Shown here piece after piece: positions 51,861 through 60,843 of a stretch of 64,000 nucleotides of DNA. Source of the DNA: Bradyrhizobium stylosanthis (GTDB lineage: Bacteria; Pseudomonadota; Alphaproteobacteria; Rhizobiales; Xanthobacteraceae); assembly GCF_001641335.1 (NCBI RefSeq), contig NZ_LVEM01000005.1, forward strand, positions 372,001 through 436,000, given 5' to 3'. The notes under the pieces were generated by a model. It was given only the letters and a program-made list of their open reading frames with translations, was not told where the DNA came from and made no database searches. The position numbers and the translations under genes are program-made. Every line of letters begins with the position of its first letter. Within the stretch, counting starts at the first letter, position 1.

Positions 51861-52289
51861 CTAGCGCGCGGTCGTCGACGTCGTGGACATGGTCGGCTTC
51901 GAACCTGGCACATGCGACATCGTCTTGGTCGTCGAGCCCACTTCTTCACCCGCCTTCACCTTGGTGCGCGTGTGCGAGCGGCTGAACGTGCCGCCCTCAT
52001 GGGCCTGGGCGCGGGCATTGGAATTCAGAACGGGGCCGTTGCCCTTGTTGGTGCTGACGCCGGTCTGCGCCCTGCCGTTCGCGGCCGCGGCGCTTCCGCC
52101 GGCTGCGATCGACGAGCCCGTGCTGCCCGTCGCCGAGGTCGAGGTGCCGCCGGTGCCGACGGTGGAGGCGGAGGTGCCGCCCACCGCGGCCGAGCCGCCC
52201 GTTCCTCCGGTCATGCTCTTCTGCGCAAGCGCGGGTGAGGCGGCAGCAAGCAGAAGCGCGACCGCCGAGGTCGTGACAAGCGTTCTCAT
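51861..52289 (-). CDS. secreted Gly/Ser/Thr-rich low-complexity protein 1
   Basis: This protein has 142 residues with a signal peptide (MRTLVTTSAVALLLAAASPA). The mature part carries the motif SASTVGTGGTSTSATGSTGS and related GTGGS/T units, then a more basic tail (THTR-like TRTKVKAGEEVGSTTKTMSH). It is the most downstream of three neighbouring genes of this kind on the minus strand, and shares SASTVGTGG exactly with protein 3 (52744-53280). No cysteine or known domain. Function unknown. Confidence 0.78.
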   Translation of the reverse strand: MRTLVTTSAVALLLAAASPALAQKSMTGGTGGSAAVGGTSASTVGTGGTSTSATGSTGSSIAAGGSAAAANGRAQTGVSTNKGNGPVLNSNARAQAHEGGTFSRSHTRTKVKAGEEVGSTTKTMSHVPGSKPTMSTTSTTAR

Positions 52290-52329
52290 GTTTCAATCCT
52301 CTGTGTTGATGACGATGCGTCCAGGATGA

Positions 52330-52683
52330 CTAGGGCGACGAGGTCGAGATCGTGCAGCCGTTGACGGTGATGGTGCTGGCACTGGTGGAGCCAGGGCCGC
52401 CCGCCGTCGACGACGAGCTCGAGACGCTGCCGCCGCCTGCCTGCACATGCACCGACGATCCGCCCGCCGAGCTCGAGCTCGAAAGCGATCCGCTCGACGC
52501 GGTCGATCCCGTCGTGCCCGAGCTCGACGCGCCGGCCGCCGAAATGCTGCCGTCTGCATGTTTCTCGACGGTGACCTTGCAGGTCTCGCCCGTTGCCGTC
52601 TTGCCGGTCTTTTCCATGGTTGCCGCCTGAGCTGCGCTGCTCATCAGGGCCAGCGCTGCGATCGCAATGATGGATCTGTTCAT
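52330..52683 (-). CDS. secreted Ser/Gly-rich low-complexity protein 2
   Basis: This protein has 117 residues with a signal peptide (MNRSIIAIAALALMSSAAQA). A short folded-looking segment with one Cys (EKTGKTATGETCKVTVEKHA) is followed by a serine/glycine-rich stretch (SGSLSSSSSAGGSSVHVQAG) and a C-terminal STITVNGCTISTSSP with a second Cys. The two cysteines could pair. It lies between proteins 1 and 3 and looks related in composition but not in repeat unit. Confidence 0.76.
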   Translation of the reverse strand: MNRSIIAIAALALMSSAAQAATMEKTGKTATGETCKVTVEKHADGSISAAGASSSGTTGSTASSGSLSSSSSAGGSSVHVQAGGGSVSSSSSTAGGPGSTSASTITVNGCTISTSSP

Positions 52684-52743
52684 GCGAGTTCTCCTTCAAC
52701 AAGGACGAAGGAGCGGCATCGCTGCCGCTCCTCGCTCGAGGCA

Positions 52744-53280
52744 TCAATCTTTGTCCTTCTTCATATCGCCCTTGTGGTGGCCTTTGCCCTTCTCCATGCC
52801 CATGTCGCTGGCATGGCCGGCGGACGAGCCGGCCGCGCCCACGGTCGAGCCGCTCTTGCCGCCGCCGGCCGACGATCCGCCGGTGCCGACCGTTGACGCG
52901 GAGTTGGAGCCGCTGCCCGCGGCGGAGCCGCCGGTGCCGACACTGGACGAGCTCTTGCCGCCGCCGGCGGACGAGCCACCGGTGCCGAGCGTCGAGGCCG
53001 AGCCGCTGCCCGAACCGCTGCCGGCCGCGGAGCCACCGGTGCCCACAGTCGAGCTGCTGGTGCCGCCGCCCGCCGACGAGCCGCCGGTGCCGAGCGTCGA
53101 AGCCGAGCCCGATCCGCTGCCCGTGCCGGCCGAAGAGCCGCCGGTGCCGACCGTCGAGCTGCTGGTGCCGCCGCCGGCCGAAGAGCCGCCCGTACCGACC
53201 GTCGAACTCGATTGCGCAACGGCGAGCGCCGTGCCGGCCAGCAGCGCAGCCGCAGCCACAGAAAGCTTCAGGATCCTCAT
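52744..53280 (-). CDS. secreted SxVGTGGSSAGGG-repeat protein 3
   Basis: This protein has 178 residues from the ATG at 53280 (GGAGG eight bases upstream; ATG 53286 is less well spaced). The signal peptide MRILKLSVAAAALLAGTALA is followed by about seven imperfect copies of a SST[VL]GTGGSSAGGG[TK] unit, some with GSGSGSAS spacers. The C-terminus is charged, GMEKGKGHHKGDMKKDKD, and could bind metal or anions. It is the first gene of the trio. It is unlike any family I can name. Confidence 0.76.
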   Translation of the reverse strand: MRILKLSVAAAALLAGTALAVAQSSSTVGTGGSSAGGGTSSSTVGTGGSSAGTGSGSGSASTLGTGGSSAGGGTSSSTVGTGGSAAGSGSGSGSASTLGTGGSSAGGGKSSSSVGTGGSAAGSGSNSASTVGTGGSSAGGGKSGSTVGAAGSSAGHASDMGMEKGKGHHKGDMKKDKD

Positions 53281-53601
53281 GTCCATCTCCTCCAGGGGTT
53301 TTCAAAAAATCGCCAAGTCAGGCACGGGATAAATATGCAAATGGGCAAACGTTCCTGCGCCGGACACATCGACGCGATGCGCGAAATCTCAGGCGCGAAG
53401 TTCCGCGACGCGAGCAGATGACGTGTTCATTTGCTGTTCATGCGCGACGGCAGGAACAACGACGCCAGCCCAATTTGCGCCGAACGCGAGACCTCTTCTG
53501 CCTGCCGGAAAGCGCGCGTTGCGCGATCCGCGCGACTTCATCGCGAGAGGCCATAGCGGGAAGAATAGGAATCGGTAGCTATGGGCGCGCGCCGTCCGCG
53601 A
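53281..53601. other. gene-free stretch between the Gly/Ser trio and the M48 protease gene
   Basis: This stretch lies upstream of the secreted-protein trio and downstream of the protease gene, both on the minus strand. It carries the ribosome-binding site of protein 3 (GGAGG) and probably the trio's promoter. No gene is visible in it. Confidence 0.35.
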
Positions 53602-54720
53602 TCATCTGCCGACGCTGACCCACGCCTGCGCCTTCTTCCGCCATTCCCCGTCAAAGCGGGCAGGAAGGTCTCTGACCGCGTCCCGTGAGAGTAGCTGGTT
53701 GATGGCGGATGTCCTGATCTCGCCGATCTCGGGAATGTCGGTGTAACCGAGGTTGGCGAGCCGCTTGCCGAGAGGCGGGTGCGTCGAGTCCGGATCGCTC
53801 TCACGATCCAGACCAGCAACGGCAGCAGCGATCATCGGCTCGTGCGCCCTGATGTCTTCGAGCTGTCCGATGATCCGATCGAGGGGCGGGCGGGGCGCAT
53901 TGATTGCGCCCAGGATCTCTTTCTCCAGAGGAGCGAACACGAGATCGGTGAGACGTGTTCCGCAGGCTTCCGTCATGACCAGTGCACGCGCCATCTCGCT
54001 CCGCCCAACTCGCTCTGCCGCACCGAGATCGGCGCCGAGCTCGTTTTCCCGCTTTAACGCGCGATATTCCCTCTCGAGCCATTCGAGCATGGAATGAAGG
54101 AGGGCAAGGGCAATGCGCCCGGTTATCGTTCGATCCGGATCGGCGTAGAAAAGCATATTCTCCGAAGCGGAGATGAAATCCCGGAGGTTCGCGCCGCCCG
54201 AAGTGTGTCGAAGCTGCGCATGTGCGACCTCGTGGGCAACGATGGCACGAATTGCAGGTTCGTCGAGAACGATCAGAAGCGGCAGGCCGACGGTCATCGT
54301 GACGTGTTGCCCGAACAGTCCGGCGTATCGGCTCACTTCCTCGATCGAGGCATTGAAATCGGTGTCGATCAGCAGGGTGCGCCGTGATCGCACAAAGGTG
54401 GGATCGAGTTCTTTCCACATGGCCCAGAGACCGGGGGCGATCTCCTCGCTCGCCTCGAAACTCCTATGCTTTCGCGAAGGCAGAAGCAGGAGGCCGATCA
54501 TGAGCGCTGCCGCTACCGTGAATATGGAGAACACAATCGGCACGGTGGCCAGTGCCGCGATCGTGTACCGATCCATGATCATCAGCCAGGTGGCGAGGAT
54601 CACACAAGCAATTGCCACCACCGGGAGAACAGCGTAGCGACCGAGCCGCAGGATGATCTTCAGGACGGGGCGTCTCATCCGTATCTTGACGACGACTCGA
54701 GGCGGATCAGGCCTTGTCAC
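53602..54720 (-). CDS. M48-family membrane-anchored metalloprotease
   Basis: This is a zinc protease of 372 residues. Two TM helices (YAVLPVVAIACVILATWLMI and ALATVPIVFSIFTVAAALMI) anchor it. The HExxH motif is IVAHEVAHAQLRH, and a third ligand Glu lies in ALKRENELGADLGA. The C-terminal part has STHPPLGKRLANLG, typical of M48 Ste24/HtpX-like enzymes. The GTG at 54720 is the start; ATG at 54678 is an alternative. It lies upstream of the secreted trio on the same strand. Confidence 0.9.
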   Translation of the reverse strand: MTRPDPPRVVVKIRMRRPVLKIILRLGRYAVLPVVAIACVILATWLMIMDRYTIAALATVPIVFSIFTVAAALMIGLLLLPSRKHRSFEASEEIAPGLWAMWKELDPTFVRSRRTLLIDTDFNASIEEVSRYAGLFGQHVTMTVGLPLLIVLDEPAIRAIVAHEVAHAQLRHTSGGANLRDFISASENMLFYADPDRTITGRIALALLHSMLEWLEREYRALKRENELGADLGAAERVGRSEMARALVMTEACGTRLTDLVFAPLEKEILGAINAPRPPLDRIIGQLEDIRAHEPMIAAAVAGLDRESDPDSTHPPLGKRLANLGYTDIPEIGEIRTSAINQLLSRDAVRDLPARFDGEWRKKAQAWVSVGR

Positions 54721-54797
54721 AAGTGCTTTTGATCTGCCTCATCATTGTCAAGGTAGCGGCTGAAGTCAACGTCATCCTCAGGTCGTGTAGCGACAGC

Positions 54798-55820
54798 TCA
54801 CCGCCACCCCAGCGCGGGCGCCACATGCGTCAGGATCGCCTCGATCGCGTGCGTGCAATAGGCCACGCCGAGCTGGTTCGGGATCGTCAGCAGCAGCGTA
54901 TCCGCTTCCGCGATCGCCTCGTCCTGCCTGAGCTGCTCGATCAGCGCATCCGGCTCCGCCGCGTAGCTCCGGCCGAAGATCGCCCTTGTCTGCGGATCGA
55001 TGAAGCCGATCTGGTCTTCGCCGCCGCGCTCGCCGCCGAAATAGGCGCGGTCGCGGTCGTTCATCAGCGCGAAGATGCTGCGGCTGACCGACACGCGCGG
55101 TTCGCGGGTGTGGCCGGCTTCCTTCCATGCGGCGCGATAGGCACGGATCTGCGCGGCCTGCTGCACGTGGAAGGCTTCGCCGGTCTCGTCGTTCTTCAGC
55201 GTCGAGCTCTGCAGGTTCATGCCGAGCTTGGCCGCCCACACCGCCGTCGCGTTCGAGCCGGCGCCCCACCAGATGCGTTCGCGCAGGCCCTGCGAATGCG
55301 GCTCGATGCGCAACAGGCCCGGCGGGTTCGGAAACATCGGCTGCGGGTTGGGCTCGGCAAAGCCTTCGCCGCGCAAGAGGTCGAGGAAGACTTCGGCATG
55401 ACGGCGGCCCATGTCGGCGTCGCTCGTGCCCTCGGCCGGGCGATAGCCAAAGTAGCGCCAGCCGTCGATCACCTGCTCGGGCGAGCCGCGGCTGATGCCG
55501 AGCTGCAGCCTGCCGCCGGCGATGAGGTCGGCGGAGCCGGCGTCCTCCACCATGTAGAGCGGGTTCTCGTAGCGCATGTCGATCACGGCCGTGCCGATCT
55601 CGATCTTGCTTGTCCGGGCGCCGACGGCCGCGAGCAGCGGGAAGGGCGATGCGAGCTGGCGCGCAAAGTGATGCACGCGGAAATAGGCGCCGTCGGCTCC
55701 CAGTTGTTCCGCCGCGACGGCAAGCTCGATGGATTGCAGCAGCGTGTCCGCCGCCGAGCGGGTCTGCGATTGCGGCGAGGGCGTCCAGTGTCCGAAGGAC
55801 AGAAATCCGATCTTTTTCAT
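54798..55820 (-). CDS. LLM-class flavin-dependent oxidoreductase
   Basis: This is a luciferase-like monooxygenase family protein of 340 residues from the ATG at 55820 (an ATG nine bases upstream also fits). It opens MKKIGFLSFGHWTPSPQSQT, followed by ELAVAAEQLGADGAYFRVHH and the TIM-barrel pattern IEIGTAVIDMRYENPLYMVE. It uses reduced FMN or F420. It lies directly downstream of the LysR gene with only 30 bases between, so it is probably co-transcribed with it. Substrate unknown. Confidence 0.92.
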   Translation of the reverse strand: MKKIGFLSFGHWTPSPQSQTRSAADTLLQSIELAVAAEQLGADGAYFRVHHFARQLASPFPLLAAVGARTSKIEIGTAVIDMRYENPLYMVEDAGSADLIAGGRLQLGISRGSPEQVIDGWRYFGYRPAEGTSDADMGRRHAEVFLDLLRGEGFAEPNPQPMFPNPPGLLRIEPHSQGLRERIWWGAGSNATAVWAAKLGMNLQSSTLKNDETGEAFHVQQAAQIRAYRAAWKEAGHTREPRVSVSRSIFALMNDRDRAYFGGERGGEDQIGFIDPQTRAIFGRSYAAEPDALIEQLRQDEAIAEADTLLLTIPNQLGVAYCTHAIEAILTHVAPALGWR

Positions 55821-55850
55821 GGGCGTCATTTAATACCGGCAGGGATGGCG

Positions 55851-56780
55851 TCAACTGTCCACGCGTGCGGCCTGGCCATGCGGCGAAGCCGGCACAAAGT
55901 GCCCAGCGCGCTCGACCAGCAGATCCAGGAAGCTCCGGGCGCGCAGCGACATCCACTGCGTCTCCGGATAGACCGCATGCAGCGGCAGCGCGGCGATGCC
56001 GTAGTCCGGCAGCACGTGTTCGAGCTCGCCGCTGCGCAGCCCCTCCGCTGCATTCCATTCGGGCAGGATGGCGATGCCGAGGTGATGCATCGTTGCCTCC
56101 TGCATCGCATCGGCATCGTCGACATGAATGGGGCCGTTGATCGATGCGACGTGGCGGCCGTGCTCCGACTCGAAGGCCCATTGGTGCGCCGGCGACATCC
56201 TGGAATAGACGATGCACTGGTGCGCGCCGAGATCGTCCGGTGTTCGCGGCATCGGGCGCCCGTGCAGATAGGTGGGCGTCGCCACCAGGTAGCGCTGCAC
56301 GGTGCCGAGCCGGCGGGCGACCAGCGTGCTCGCTTCCAGGTTTCCGATCCGCAGCGCCAGCTCGATGCCCTCTTCGACGAGATTGACGAAGCGTTCGCTG
56401 AAGCGGATGTCCACCCGCACTTCCGGATAGTGCCGCACATATTCGGCGATGACGGGCATCATGTAGCGCCGTCCGAACGAGGAGGGCACGCCGATCCGCA
56501 GCGTGCCGCTCGGGCGGGGCGCCGCCTGCTCGACGCTCGATCGCGCCATGTCGAAGCTGTCGAGGATCTGCCGCGCGAGATCGTAGATGCGGTGCGCTTC
56601 CGCCGTCGGCTTCAGCGTGCGCGTGGTGCGCGAGAACAGTTGCGTGCCGAACTCGCTCTCCAGCATCGCGATGCGTTTGCTGATCGCGGGCTGGCCGATG
56701 CCGAGCTCCTTGGCCGCCGCCGAGAAGCTGCCGCCCTCGAGGGTGCGAACGAAAGCGCGCAGGCAATCGATCCGGTCCAT
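55851..56780 (-). CDS. LysR-family transcriptional regulator
   Basis: This is a 309-residue regulator with an N-terminal winged helix (DCLRAFVRTLEGGSFSAAAK then LGIGQPAISKRIAMLESEFG) and a C-terminal periplasmic-binding-like effector domain (GTLRIGVPSSFGRRYMMPVI). It is divergent from a StyA-type monooxygenase gene. A perfect inverted repeat lies in the 106-base promoter region, positioned as LysR operators usually are. The LLM oxidoreductase gene follows it. Effector unknown. Confidence 0.93.
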   Translation of the reverse strand: MDRIDCLRAFVRTLEGGSFSAAAKELGIGQPAISKRIAMLESEFGTQLFSRTTRTLKPTAEAHRIYDLARQILDSFDMARSSVEQAAPRPSGTLRIGVPSSFGRRYMMPVIAEYVRHYPEVRVDIRFSERFVNLVEEGIELALRIGNLEASTLVARRLGTVQRYLVATPTYLHGRPMPRTPDDLGAHQCIVYSRMSPAHQWAFESEHGRHVASINGPIHVDDADAMQEATMHHLGIAILPEWNAAEGLRSGELEHVLPDYGIAALPLHAVYPETQWMSLRARSFLDLLVERAGHFVPASPHGQAARVDS

Positions 56781-56796
56781 AATTCATTCCTGATTA

Positions 56797-56820
56797 GAAT
56801 AAATTATATCCCATTTATTC
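56797..56820. promoter_or_regulatory. AT-rich inverted repeat, probable LysR operator
   Basis: GAATAAAT (56797-56804), an 8-base spacer TATATCCC, and ATTTATTC (56813-56820) form a perfect inverted repeat. It lies between the divergent LysR and StyA-type genes, 17 bases from the LysR ATG. It stands out in a region of high GC. Confidence 0.6.
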
Positions 56821-56886
56821 CGTATCGCGCAACATGGCGGGCCGTTACGCTCTCTCAAAACAAGCAATCACAGGGAGGGAGATCAC

Positions 56887-58137
56887 GTGGCACGCCATAT
56901 CGGAATTGTCGGCGCTGGAATCGCCGGCCTGCATCTCGCGCTTTACCTGCAAAAGCATGGCGTGGACGCCACTGTCATCACCGACCGGCTCCCTGAGGAT
57001 TATCGCGATATCCGGTTGCTCAACACCGTCGCGCATCATCATGTGACGATCGCGCGCGAGGACTATCTCGGGGTCAATCACTGGACCGATCCGAAGGACC
57101 ATTATTACTACCACGACCACGTCTTCAATTTTCCGCAGCCGCTGAGCTTTCGCGGCGACTTCTCGAAGGCGAGCCGCGCCGTCGACTACCGGATCTATCT
57201 TCCCGCGCTGATGCAGGACTTCACGAGGCGCGGCGGCAGGATCGAATATCGCCGCATCGAGGAGCGCGACATCCGCCCGCTGGTTGCCCGCTTCGATCTG
57301 CTGGTCGTCTCGACCGGCAAGGGACCGCTGGGCCAGCTCTTCAGCTACCGGCCGGAGCACACGCCCTATTCGCAGCCGCAGCGGCGCCTCTGCGTCGGGC
57401 TCTATACCGGCGTGCGGCAGCCCGATCCCATGAACGTCACGCTCTCGGTATCGCCCGGCCATGGCGAGATGATCGTGATCCCGACCATCACCTTCGGCGG
57501 CATCGCCAATGCGCTGCTGATGGAGAACGTGCCGGGCGGCGACATGGAGGAGCTGGCGACGCTCAGCTACGACGCCGATCCAAAGCACTTCCTGAAGGTG
57601 CTGCTGGGCAAGCTGGAGAAGCATCACCCGACCACCTACGACCGCATCGACACCGCGCGCTTCGATCTGGCGCAGCCGCAGGATCTCCTGCAGGGCGGCG
57701 TGGTCCCGACCGTGCGCAACACGGTGGTCGAGTTCGACGACGGCAAATGCGCCATCGCGCTCGGCGACGTCCATGCCATCGTCGATCCCATGATGGGGCA
57801 GGGCGCCAATGTCGCCTCCTATGCCGCCTTCGTGCTCGGCGAGGAGATCGTCAATTCCGACGCGCTCGACGCGCGCCTCTGCGAGACAATCGACCTCAAG
57901 CGGCAGGACCGCGTGCTGGCCGCCTCGCGCTGGACCAACGTCATGCTGCAACCGCCGACGGAAGCGCTGGGCATGCTGATCGGCGCGATGAGCCAGAACC
58001 CGGCGCTGGCGAACGAGTTCACCGAGAACTTCAACTATCCGGACCGGCAGTGGGACCGCATCTCCACGCCGCAGCGCATCCAGGCCTGGATCGAACGCAT
58101 GTCGGCGCCGGCGGAGCCGGTCAGGGCGATTGCGTGA
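56887..58137 (+). CDS. StyA-like FAD-dependent monooxygenase
   Basis: This is a 416-residue flavoprotein hydroxylase. The FAD-binding start is HIGIVGAGIAGLHLALYLQK. A conserved HVFNFPQPLSFRGDFSKASR and the C-terminal GDVHAIVDPMMGQGANVASY match the styrene/indole monooxygenase StyA group. The start codon is GTG with GGGAGGGAGATCAC ahead, a strong ribosome-binding site. A flavin reductase gene follows, the expected partner. It is divergent from the LysR gene. The natural substrate is unknown; epoxidation or hydroxylation of an aromatic is inferred. Confidence 0.92.
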   Translation: MARHIGIVGAGIAGLHLALYLQKHGVDATVITDRLPEDYRDIRLLNTVAHHHVTIAREDYLGVNHWTDPKDHYYYHDHVFNFPQPLSFRGDFSKASRAVDYRIYLPALMQDFTRRGGRIEYRRIEERDIRPLVARFDLLVVSTGKGPLGQLFSYRPEHTPYSQPQRRLCVGLYTGVRQPDPMNVTLSVSPGHGEMIVIPTITFGGIANALLMENVPGGDMEELATLSYDADPKHFLKVLLGKLEKHHPTTYDRIDTARFDLAQPQDLLQGGVVPTVRNTVVEFDDGKCAIALGDVHAIVDPMMGQGANVASYAAFVLGEEIVNSDALDARLCETIDLKRQDRVLAASRWTNVMLQPPTEALGMLIGAMSQNPALANEFTENFNYPDRQWDRISTPQRIQAWIERMSAPAEPVRAIA

Positions 58138-58160
58138 GATCGATGCGCGTGGAGACCGGG

Positions 58161-58646
58161 ATGCCGCGCGCCAACCCGGCCTCGTTCCGCGAGGCCGCAT
58201 CGCGCTTCGCGACCGGCGTCGCGGTGCTGACCGCACTCGACGAGCACGGTCGCGTCTGCGGCATGACCGCGAACAGTTTCGTCACCGTCAGCCTGTCGCC
58301 GCCGACCGTGCTGGTCTCCGTCATGCCCGGCCGCATGCACCGCGCGATCTCGGCGACCGGCCGCTATTGCGTCAACGTCCTGCCGGACCATGGCCGCGAC
58401 CTCTCCAGGCATTTCGCCAGCCAGCCGAACAGCGGCGCGACGCCGGATTACGAGATCGTCGATGGTCTGCCGCGCCTTCAGGGCTGCATCGCCTGGTTCG
58501 CCTGCGAGGTCACACGCCACGTCGACGTCAGCGACCACACCCTGATCATCGCCGAGGTCTCGGCTTGCGACTATCGCGACACCACGCCGCTGGTGTTCTT
58601 TTCAAGCCGGTATCATCTCGGCCCCGGAGCGCCGGTGGACCGGTGA
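58161..58646 (+). CDS. flavin reductase family protein (StyB-like)
   Basis: This is a 161-residue flavin:NADH reductase with the family pattern FREAASRFATGVAVLTALDE, VCGMTANSFVTVSLSPPTVL and LIIAEVSACDYRDTTPLVFF. It would supply reduced FAD to the StyA-like monooxygenase encoded just upstream; the spacing is 23 bases. The ATG at 58161 is chosen because GGAG lies six bases ahead; 58143 also fits. It ends near the convergent sensor kinase gene. Confidence 0.9.
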   Translation: MPRANPASFREAASRFATGVAVLTALDEHGRVCGMTANSFVTVSLSPPTVLVSVMPGRMHRAISATGRYCVNVLPDHGRDLSRHFASQPNSGATPDYEIVDGLPRLQGCIAWFACEVTRHVDVSDHTLIIAEVSACDYRDTTPLVFFSSRYHLGPGAPVDR

Positions 58647-58656
58647 GGCGTGGAAT

Positions 58657-60357
58657 TCACCCGCCTCGATGCAGCGCCACGCGGATCATGCGCGCGAGGT
58701 CGGACCTGCGATAGGGTTTCGGCAGCAGCAGAACGCCCGGTTCAAGCCGGCCGTGACTGAGAAGCGCGTTCTCCGTGTAGCCCGACGTAAACAGGACGCG
58801 CGCATCCGGACGGCGCGCGAGCACGGCCTCGGCCAACTGCCGCCCGTTCATGCCGCCCGACATGATCACGTCGGTCAGGAGCAGGTCGAAAGCAATTTCG
58901 TTCTCGACCTGCGCCAGCGCCTCCGAACCATTGGCGGCCAGGATCGTGCGATAGCCGAGATGCGCGAGCTGTGTGCTGATGTATTCGCGCACCAGGGGAT
59001 CGTCCTCGACGACGAGGATGGTCTCGTCGCCGCCGCGGATTTCGACATGCGTGGTCGGCTCCGGCGAGGCCTCGGTCCCGCTTGCGCGGGGAAGATAGAG
59101 CTTGATCGAGGTGCCGTGGCCCGCCTCCGAATAGATCTTGATATGGCCGTCGGATTGCTTGACGAAGCCATAGACCATGCTGAGCCCAAGTCCCGTTCCC
59201 TTGCCGGTCTCCTTCGTCGTGAAAAACGGTTCGAACACCTTGTCGCGGATTGCTTCGGGAATGCCGCTACCGGTGTCGGTTACGGCCACCATGACGTACT
59301 GGCCAGGCCTCACATCGGGATTTGCAGTGGCATAGCCATCGTCGAGCACGACATTGCCGGTTTCCAGCATCAGCTTGCCGCCTTCGGGCATCGCGTCGCG
59401 CGCATTGACGGCGAGATTGAGGATGGCCGTTGCCAGATGGTTGGGGTCGATGAATGCCGGCCAGGCGTCGTCCTCGAGAGAGGTCTGAATCTCGATCTGC
59501 TCGCCCAGCGAGGGCCGGAGCAGTTTGGCGGTTTCCTCCACGAGGGCGTTCAGGTTCGTATCGCGCGGCTGCAGCGGCTGCTGACGAGAGAACGCCAGCA
59601 GATGCTTCGTGACTTCGGCACCGCGAGCCGCCGCATCGTCGATCATCCGGGTGATCGTTGACAGCTGCGGATCGTGGGCGACCGCCGCATGAAGAATCTC
59701 GGTCATCCCGATGATGACAGTCAGGATGTTGTTGAAGTCGTGAGCAATGCCCCCGGTCAGATGCCCGACGGCTTCCATCTTCTGGATCTGGCGTTGCCGC
59801 TGCTCCTCCTCCAGCCGCGCGTTCGCGTCCTTGACTTCACGCGCCCGGAGGAAGATCTCCGCTTCCATTCGTCCGGCCTGATCGCGCAATTGCTGCGCCA
59901 GCTTGTCCTGCTCGACCCCGTGCTGCTTGAGGCGAATGAACTCCGTGACGTCTTCCACGCAGTGAATGATATAGGAGATGTGTCCGTCCGGCCCGAACAC
60001 AGGGCAGTTCCGCGGGCTCCAGAAGCGTTCCGTGAATCCGCCACCTTCCGCCTCCGGCTTGCGGATATCGTATTTCTGCACCGCCATGGCGTCGGTTCGT
60101 TTGAAGTGCAGGACCCGTTGCAGCGAAGCCTTCAGATTGCGGACGCCATCGGCAGCCGGGTCGTCGGGATTATCAGGAAAAACCTCGAACAGGCCGCGTC
60201 CCAGAATGGACGCGCGATCGGTCATCGTCGCACTCAGATACGCATCGCTCACGGCGACGATGCGAAAGCCCGAGGTAAGGACGAGGTAGAGGCCCGGAGC
60301 GCCTTCGAAGATAGCCTGAAAATCGGCTGCGTGCTGCAAAGATGGTTCACTGCGCAA
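58657..60357 (-). CDS. hybrid sensor histidine kinase with PAS and receiver domain
   Basis: This is a soluble 566-residue kinase. A PAS domain starts at about residue 10 (DFQAIFEGAPGLYLVLTSGF), the H-box is GGIAHDFNNILTVIIG, HATPase_c motifs are LNLAVNARDAMP, DTGSGIP and GKGTGLGLSMVYGF, and the C-terminal receiver has ILVVEDDPLVREYIS with acceptor Asp in LLLTDVIMSGGMNG. No TM segment is seen. The start is TTG at 60357, supported by GGGGAGGACCAGC just ahead. Its target is unknown. Confidence 0.92.
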   Translation of the reverse strand: MRSEPSLQHAADFQAIFEGAPGLYLVLTSGFRIVAVSDAYLSATMTDRASILGRGLFEVFPDNPDDPAADGVRNLKASLQRVLHFKRTDAMAVQKYDIRKPEAEGGGFTERFWSPRNCPVFGPDGHISYIIHCVEDVTEFIRLKQHGVEQDKLAQQLRDQAGRMEAEIFLRAREVKDANARLEEEQRQRQIQKMEAVGHLTGGIAHDFNNILTVIIGMTEILHAAVAHDPQLSTITRMIDDAAARGAEVTKHLLAFSRQQPLQPRDTNLNALVEETAKLLRPSLGEQIEIQTSLEDDAWPAFIDPNHLATAILNLAVNARDAMPEGGKLMLETGNVVLDDGYATANPDVRPGQYVMVAVTDTGSGIPEAIRDKVFEPFFTTKETGKGTGLGLSMVYGFVKQSDGHIKIYSEAGHGTSIKLYLPRASGTEASPEPTTHVEIRGGDETILVVEDDPLVREYISTQLAHLGYRTILAANGSEALAQVENEIAFDLLLTDVIMSGGMNGRQLAEAVLARRPDARVLFTSGYTENALLSHGRLEPGVLLLPKPYRRSDLARMIRVALHRGG

Positions 60358-60843
60358 GCTGGTCCTCCCCGCGAATCACTGGCAACCCGCGAAGATACGC
60401 CGCGTCGAGCGTGTTGGAAGATTTTCGGCGCCGGGCTCGGTTGTCAAATCACCCCGTGGGGAATGCGATGCGAGCTTGGCTTGCAATTACGGATAGCAAA
60501 CAGCACGGGGGTTGGCAACGCGGCCTTGCCGATCGCGACACGGCTGTCCTGATACCGGATGCAGCAAGCCGGGCACTCCGACGACGATGGCATGATGCGC
60601 CTGTTTTGCCCGACGGGGCAAGCGATTTACGGTTTTTCGGAAGTCGGTGCCCGATCAGCAGGTTCAGGCGCGACAAAGGCGCACTGAAATCCCGATGCGC
60701 CATAAGCCCTTGATTCCGCTATCCGCCGCTACTGTGCATGGGGTTGTTTTCGACTTTTCGTTTTGGAGGGTGCAAAATTGTCCCGTTGAGCCGGAAGGTG
60801 TCCGGTGCTCGCTTTTCATCAATCCATTTTCGGGAGGCGCATC
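60358..60843. other. gene-free stretch of 486 bases
   Basis: This stretch lies between the divergent sensor kinase and a small gene. It contains several short open frames without coding character. The ribosome-binding site GGGAGG at 60832 belongs to the next gene. I see no repeat or strong hairpin. Confidence 0.4.

Noticed and set aside
51801..52329. Plus-strand frames over the secreted-protein genes
   Set aside because: Pro/Val/Glu-rich translations are typical antisense products of Gly/Ser/Thr repeats.
52286..53305. Single 339-residue minus-strand frame across the Gly/Ser trio
   Set aside because: It lacks a signal peptide and has the Arg/His-rich composition of a shadow frame; the three separate frames each have a clean signal peptide and start.
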